This document shows, one piece after another, positions 62,401 through 64,000 of a stretch of 64,000 nt of DNA (position 1 is its first letter; the number at the start of each line of letters is the position of its first letter). Under the pieces are notes generated by a model. That model worked only from the letters and a program-made list of their open reading frames with translations, had not been told where the DNA came from and did not search any database. Source of the stretch: CAXQUZ01 sp942491145 (lineage in GTDB: Bacteria; Myxococcota_A; UBA796; UBA2385); assembly GCA_942491145.1 (NCBI GenBank), contig CALOBC010000010.1:160412-224411 (forward strand). Direction: 5' to 3'. Position numbers and translations under genes: made by a program.

Positions 62401-63996
62401 CGCGCCGTACAGCCGGTCGTCCGCTTCCCACTGGGCCGTGCCGTCGTCGACCAGCCGCTGGACCATGGCCTGCTGCTGCTGCGGGAGCGCACGGGTGAAG
62501 GACCGGGGGATGCCCGAAGGCAGCAGCGCCAGCAGGTCCCGCTCAGGCGACGGGCTCACCTGGGCATCCGCGGACCGCACGCTGAGCAGCTCCACCAGCT
62601 TGGCCGCCAGGCCGCCCGTCCGGCGGTGCAATTCCTCGACCCGCACACTCGCGAAGATGCCGTAGTTCGCCGCGAGCTGGGCCGTCTGGTCGAGGTCGAG
62701 CGGCGACACCGCGACCGTGCGCTGGACAGCCGCACTGCCGGTCTCACACACCCACACGAGCTGGAAGCCCCCCTGCACAAAGTCCGGCGCCAGCGCCTCG
62801 ATGGTGCGCCGGGCATCGGGGGACATGCGTGCCCGCTCGCCAGGAAAGAGCACCATCGGCCCGAGCGGCCAGTCCCGAAGCAGCGCACCCATCGCCCGTG
62901 ACCACGCCGCGCCAGACTCGGGATCGGGCACACCTTGGCCCGCGATGAGCGCGAGGCCGTCCAGCCCACGGATGACGTCCTCCACGCCGCTCAGATCGAG
63001 CACCTGCCGGCCGCCGAGCCGCTCGGGGCTCGACAGCAGGGCATGCACCAAGCGGGTGCGCCCGCTGCCCGGCGGTCCGGTGACGCAGATCACTCCACCC
63101 CCGGGAACCTGGACCAGCGCCTCCAAGCGGGAGAGGGCATCGGCGCGACCCACCATCGGCGGCGCGCCGGGCCTGCGGCTGACCACCCCGCCCGCTGCCC
63201 GGAGGGCCTGCTGCACCGCCGCGACGGAGCCGGGCCGATCAGACGCGTGGCGGGCCAACATCGCTTCGGCCAGACGGGCCAGCGGCCGGGATGCGCGGGG
63301 GGCCCGAGCACGCACCGGCACCACCTCCCCGGCCAAGGTCGCCCGGCGAAGCTCGATGCCCTCCAGCCCCACAAACGCGGGCTGGCCGGTGAGCAGGGCA
63401 TAGAGCATGCCTCCCAGGCTGTATATGTCCGCCGCCACCGATGCGGCCTGACCCAACAACACCTCCGGCGCCGCGTGCCCCAGCGTGCCCCCCGCCTCGC
63501 CGGGCCCAGCGTCGAGGGACCGGGCCGAGCCGAGGTCCAGCAGCACCACTTCATCATCGACCACAAGGGCATTGTCAGGCTTCAGATCCAGATGCAACAG
63601 GCCCCGCCGGTGCAGGTAGTCCACCACGTCCAGCAGCTTGGAGAACAAGGCCATCGCCCGGTCCACCGGCAACCCGCGCACCGCCTCGTCAAACGGGGTG
63701 CCGTCGACCCAGCGGCTCGCGAAGCCGACCACAGCCACGCCACTCAGCGCGCCCAGGCCTTCCACGTCCACAAACCGATCCGCAAGCTGGACCAGTCCGG
63801 GGTGGGCCAGCGACGCCAAGCGGCCGCCCTCCGCCACCAGCTCGTCGGCAGCCGCCGTGCCCAACCGCGCGCACTTGAGGACGACAGTCCCCCCGGTCAG
63901 GCGGTCCTGGGCAATCCACAGCGCACGGTCGACACGCTCCCCTCCAGGAGGCTGGCCCTGGGGACCCACAAGTCGGTATCGAAGGGCAAGTCGCAC
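59428..63996 (-). CDS. Ser/Thr kinase-like, TPR, GAF and sigma-54 activator fusion
   Basis: 1522 residues if the GTG at 63996 is the start; only 4 bases remain before the window edge, so it may begin further out. Kinase domain (residues 1-270): catalytic loop LLHLDLKPDN with HRD changed to HLD, and DFG changed to DLG (LLDLGSA). An AAA-type P-loop follows (GPPGSGRTRLV, about 310), a large TPR-like helical region (about 560-1000), a GAF-like domain (about 1050-1190), a sigma-54 AAA+ domain (GPTGAGKS about 1232; GEFTGA about 1277; LFLDEVQNL) and a Fis-type helix-turn-helix at the C-terminus (AADELRMTPSRLNKLLKRH). This is a myxobacterial type of one-protein signal-to-promoter switch. It would activate sigma-54 promoters. 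Confidence 0.9.
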   Translation of the reverse strand: MRLALRYRLVGPQGQPPGGERVDRALWIAQDRLTGGTVVLKCARLGTAAADELVAEGGRLASLAHPGLVQLADRFVDVEGLGALSGVAVVGFASRWVDGTPFDEAVRGLPVDRAMALFSKLLDVVDYLHRRGLLHLDLKPDNALVVDDEVVLLDLGSARSLDAGPGEAGGTLGHAAPEVLLGQAASVAADIYSLGGMLYALLTGQPAFVGLEGIELRRATLAGEVVPVRARAPRASRPLARLAEAMLARHASDRPGSVAAVQQALRAAGGVVSRRPGAPPMVGRADALSRLEALVQVPGGGVICVTGPPGSGRTRLVHALLSSPERLGGRQVLDLSGVEDVIRGLDGLALIAGQGVPDPESGAAWSRAMGALLRDWPLGPMVLFPGERARMSPDARRTIEALAPDFVQGGFQLVWVCETGSAAVQRTVAVSPLDLDQTAQLAANYGIFASVRVEELHRRTGGLAAKLVELLSVRSADAQVSPSPERDLLALLPSGIPRSFTRALPQQQQAMVQRLVDDGTAQWEADDRLYGAAEAPDTPVDNAELSVVLVGTLKRLGQAGAVDVWMTQAAVALDESGLAQEWFARMTSPDVRRDAGWRPLVEALAGQGLPSARQELARIREESGDLHAAIGLVRALGQRTESDTLRLLRCLRRTDQLDAAAAELGVHLSAGPTAQLWLEQARLHLRLKDLQQAISACERAEALSPEAVNEDALGLRISVAMARLSRGPPPADLGPLLEQVEACAERLPSRTLSTAGRILTRTGHLKRGERMLARAARAADDEGDSRAAAGIRLNRGNALQRLSRGRDARRCYRDALVIAERSAFGELLLRIRYSLADLELRSGRLPAAESQIVAFELEAQTSPAPELRARAQELRARLLLAQERPADALAVLDSMDGDALDVHARAGRDIGRATALLELHQPERVLPVLEQTPPSRVPTVNALIETLRGRAHIAIGRQLLSSARSQVPEDPDLLVRAETGAVLLAAAGEDLDAATFGQRRADLDTAARLLRGTAAAQAATLRDRLLDGPGANLEGVVALTEAMNSPREFPGALARLVSEALGAYRVLIMLRIPGLGRQVTYKELSGTEAAGIGTEVLRHIRKADDYWLAHNAFADPHLRRTSQTVRTFELKSLLAVAIPGGDDAIGALYVDDLYRANRFDDADVAMLRRLATAVGRMLELLGRTADSRGLAGPVDVMGVLLQDRRHVQDMEYAVQMLVKDAQNNLLITGPTGAGKSVLAGRIAQDVLGLDGVETVVLRRGDPQMLVTQLTGARRGEFTGALDREGAIQRCLRTNRALFLDEVQNLDESSQPILLPLLEVRDRHFGGLTGSSVAIEGQLHIILGTNVDVSHGRWAAHFREDLWYRMSSTHIHLPPLAERGAEAIYRYLSRMLSDVGAPPPEEVFHTDALHRTTTWHWPGNLRQLQVFADRAARVFRSSGDQITVQNLARLGMGDSGMGDAVAEAEPTLEGAMIEHVLKVLEAVGWVQSRAADELRMTPSRLNKLLKRHELLDEVKRRRRDHRG

Positions 63997-64000
63997 GTCC

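Noticed and set aside
60379..62901. An 840-residue open frame opposite the giant regulator on the plus strand
   Set aside because: Low-complexity Arg/Gln/Gly-rich reading, opposite well-supported kinase, TPR and GAF segments.

Overview
The window is about 64 kb of very GC-rich, densely coded bacterial chromosome. It most likely comes from a member of the Myxococcota (former Deltaproteobacteria), probably an uncultured lineage. The evidence is a protein ending in a MYXO-CTERM-type anchor (Cys-rich motif, hydrophobic helix, RRR) at 42483-43817, several lipoproteins with Asp/Cys-rich MopE-type repeats or FG-GAP repeats, Ser/Thr kinases including a 1,500-residue kinase/sigma-54-activator fusion, a PP2C phosphatase, and frequent GTG/TTG starts with GGAGG ribosome binding sites. 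I see no insertion sequence, prophage, integrase, CRISPR array or rRNA gene. This looks like ordinary chromosome with accessory pockets.

Layout. 0-11 kb: a PEBP-like lipoprotein cut by the window edge and overlapping a UvrA-like double ATPase with degenerate motifs; a monothiol glutaredoxin; a co-directional set of glycosyltransferase, lipoprotein and TonB-dependent receptor; a lone receiver-domain protein; a YbaB protein; an AHSA1-like protein; an FG-GAP lipoprotein; and an M50 membrane protease. 11-14 kb: a transmembrane Ser/Thr kinase coupled to an exported membrane protein. 14-21.6 kb: a tightly packed minus-strand run of six genes, namely an outer-membrane barrel, a PhoD-like Tat lipoprotein phosphatase, an unknown protein, a BrxD-like (DUF2791-type) P-loop ATPase, a second such ATPase with an N-terminal Tudor/CarD-like domain, and a MopE/RCC1-like lipoprotein. 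This run is the best candidate here for an undescribed system.

21.6-26.4 kb: a DUF1643 protein preceded by a strong inverted repeat, a small membrane protein, two tandem initiator tRNA-Met genes, an AI-2E family permease, a hibernation factor behind a hairpin-rich 290-nt leader, endonuclease III with an incomplete iron-sulfur motif, and ApaG. 26.4-32.3 kb: asparaginase, the ClpS-ClpA pair and a large SGNH-hydrolase-like envelope protein. 32.3-45.6 kb: a 2-oxoglutarate dioxygenase, a BtpA-like protein, an HD phosphohydrolase, a MopE/FG-GAP lipoprotein, M28 and M16 peptidases, TerC, a nucleoside-diphosphate-sugar epimerase-like protein, PP2C and the MYXO-CTERM protein. 45.6-59.4 kb: a pentapeptide-repeat protein coupled to a lipase-like hydrolase, a universal stress protein, a pseudo-transglutaminase, an SDR, a MoxR/VWA pair, an NYN-LOTUS RNase-like protein, a 3-phosphoglycerate dehydrogenase, a lipoprotein with an Asp-Ala hexanucleotide minisatellite and an orphan UgpC-type ABC ATPase. 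The window ends in the giant kinase/sigma-54 regulator.

Functional themes are regulated proteolysis (ClpS/ClpA, M50, M28, M16), envelope and surface lipoproteins, and eukaryote-like phosphosignalling (two kinases and one PP2C). All functions are inferred from sequence motifs; no database search was run.
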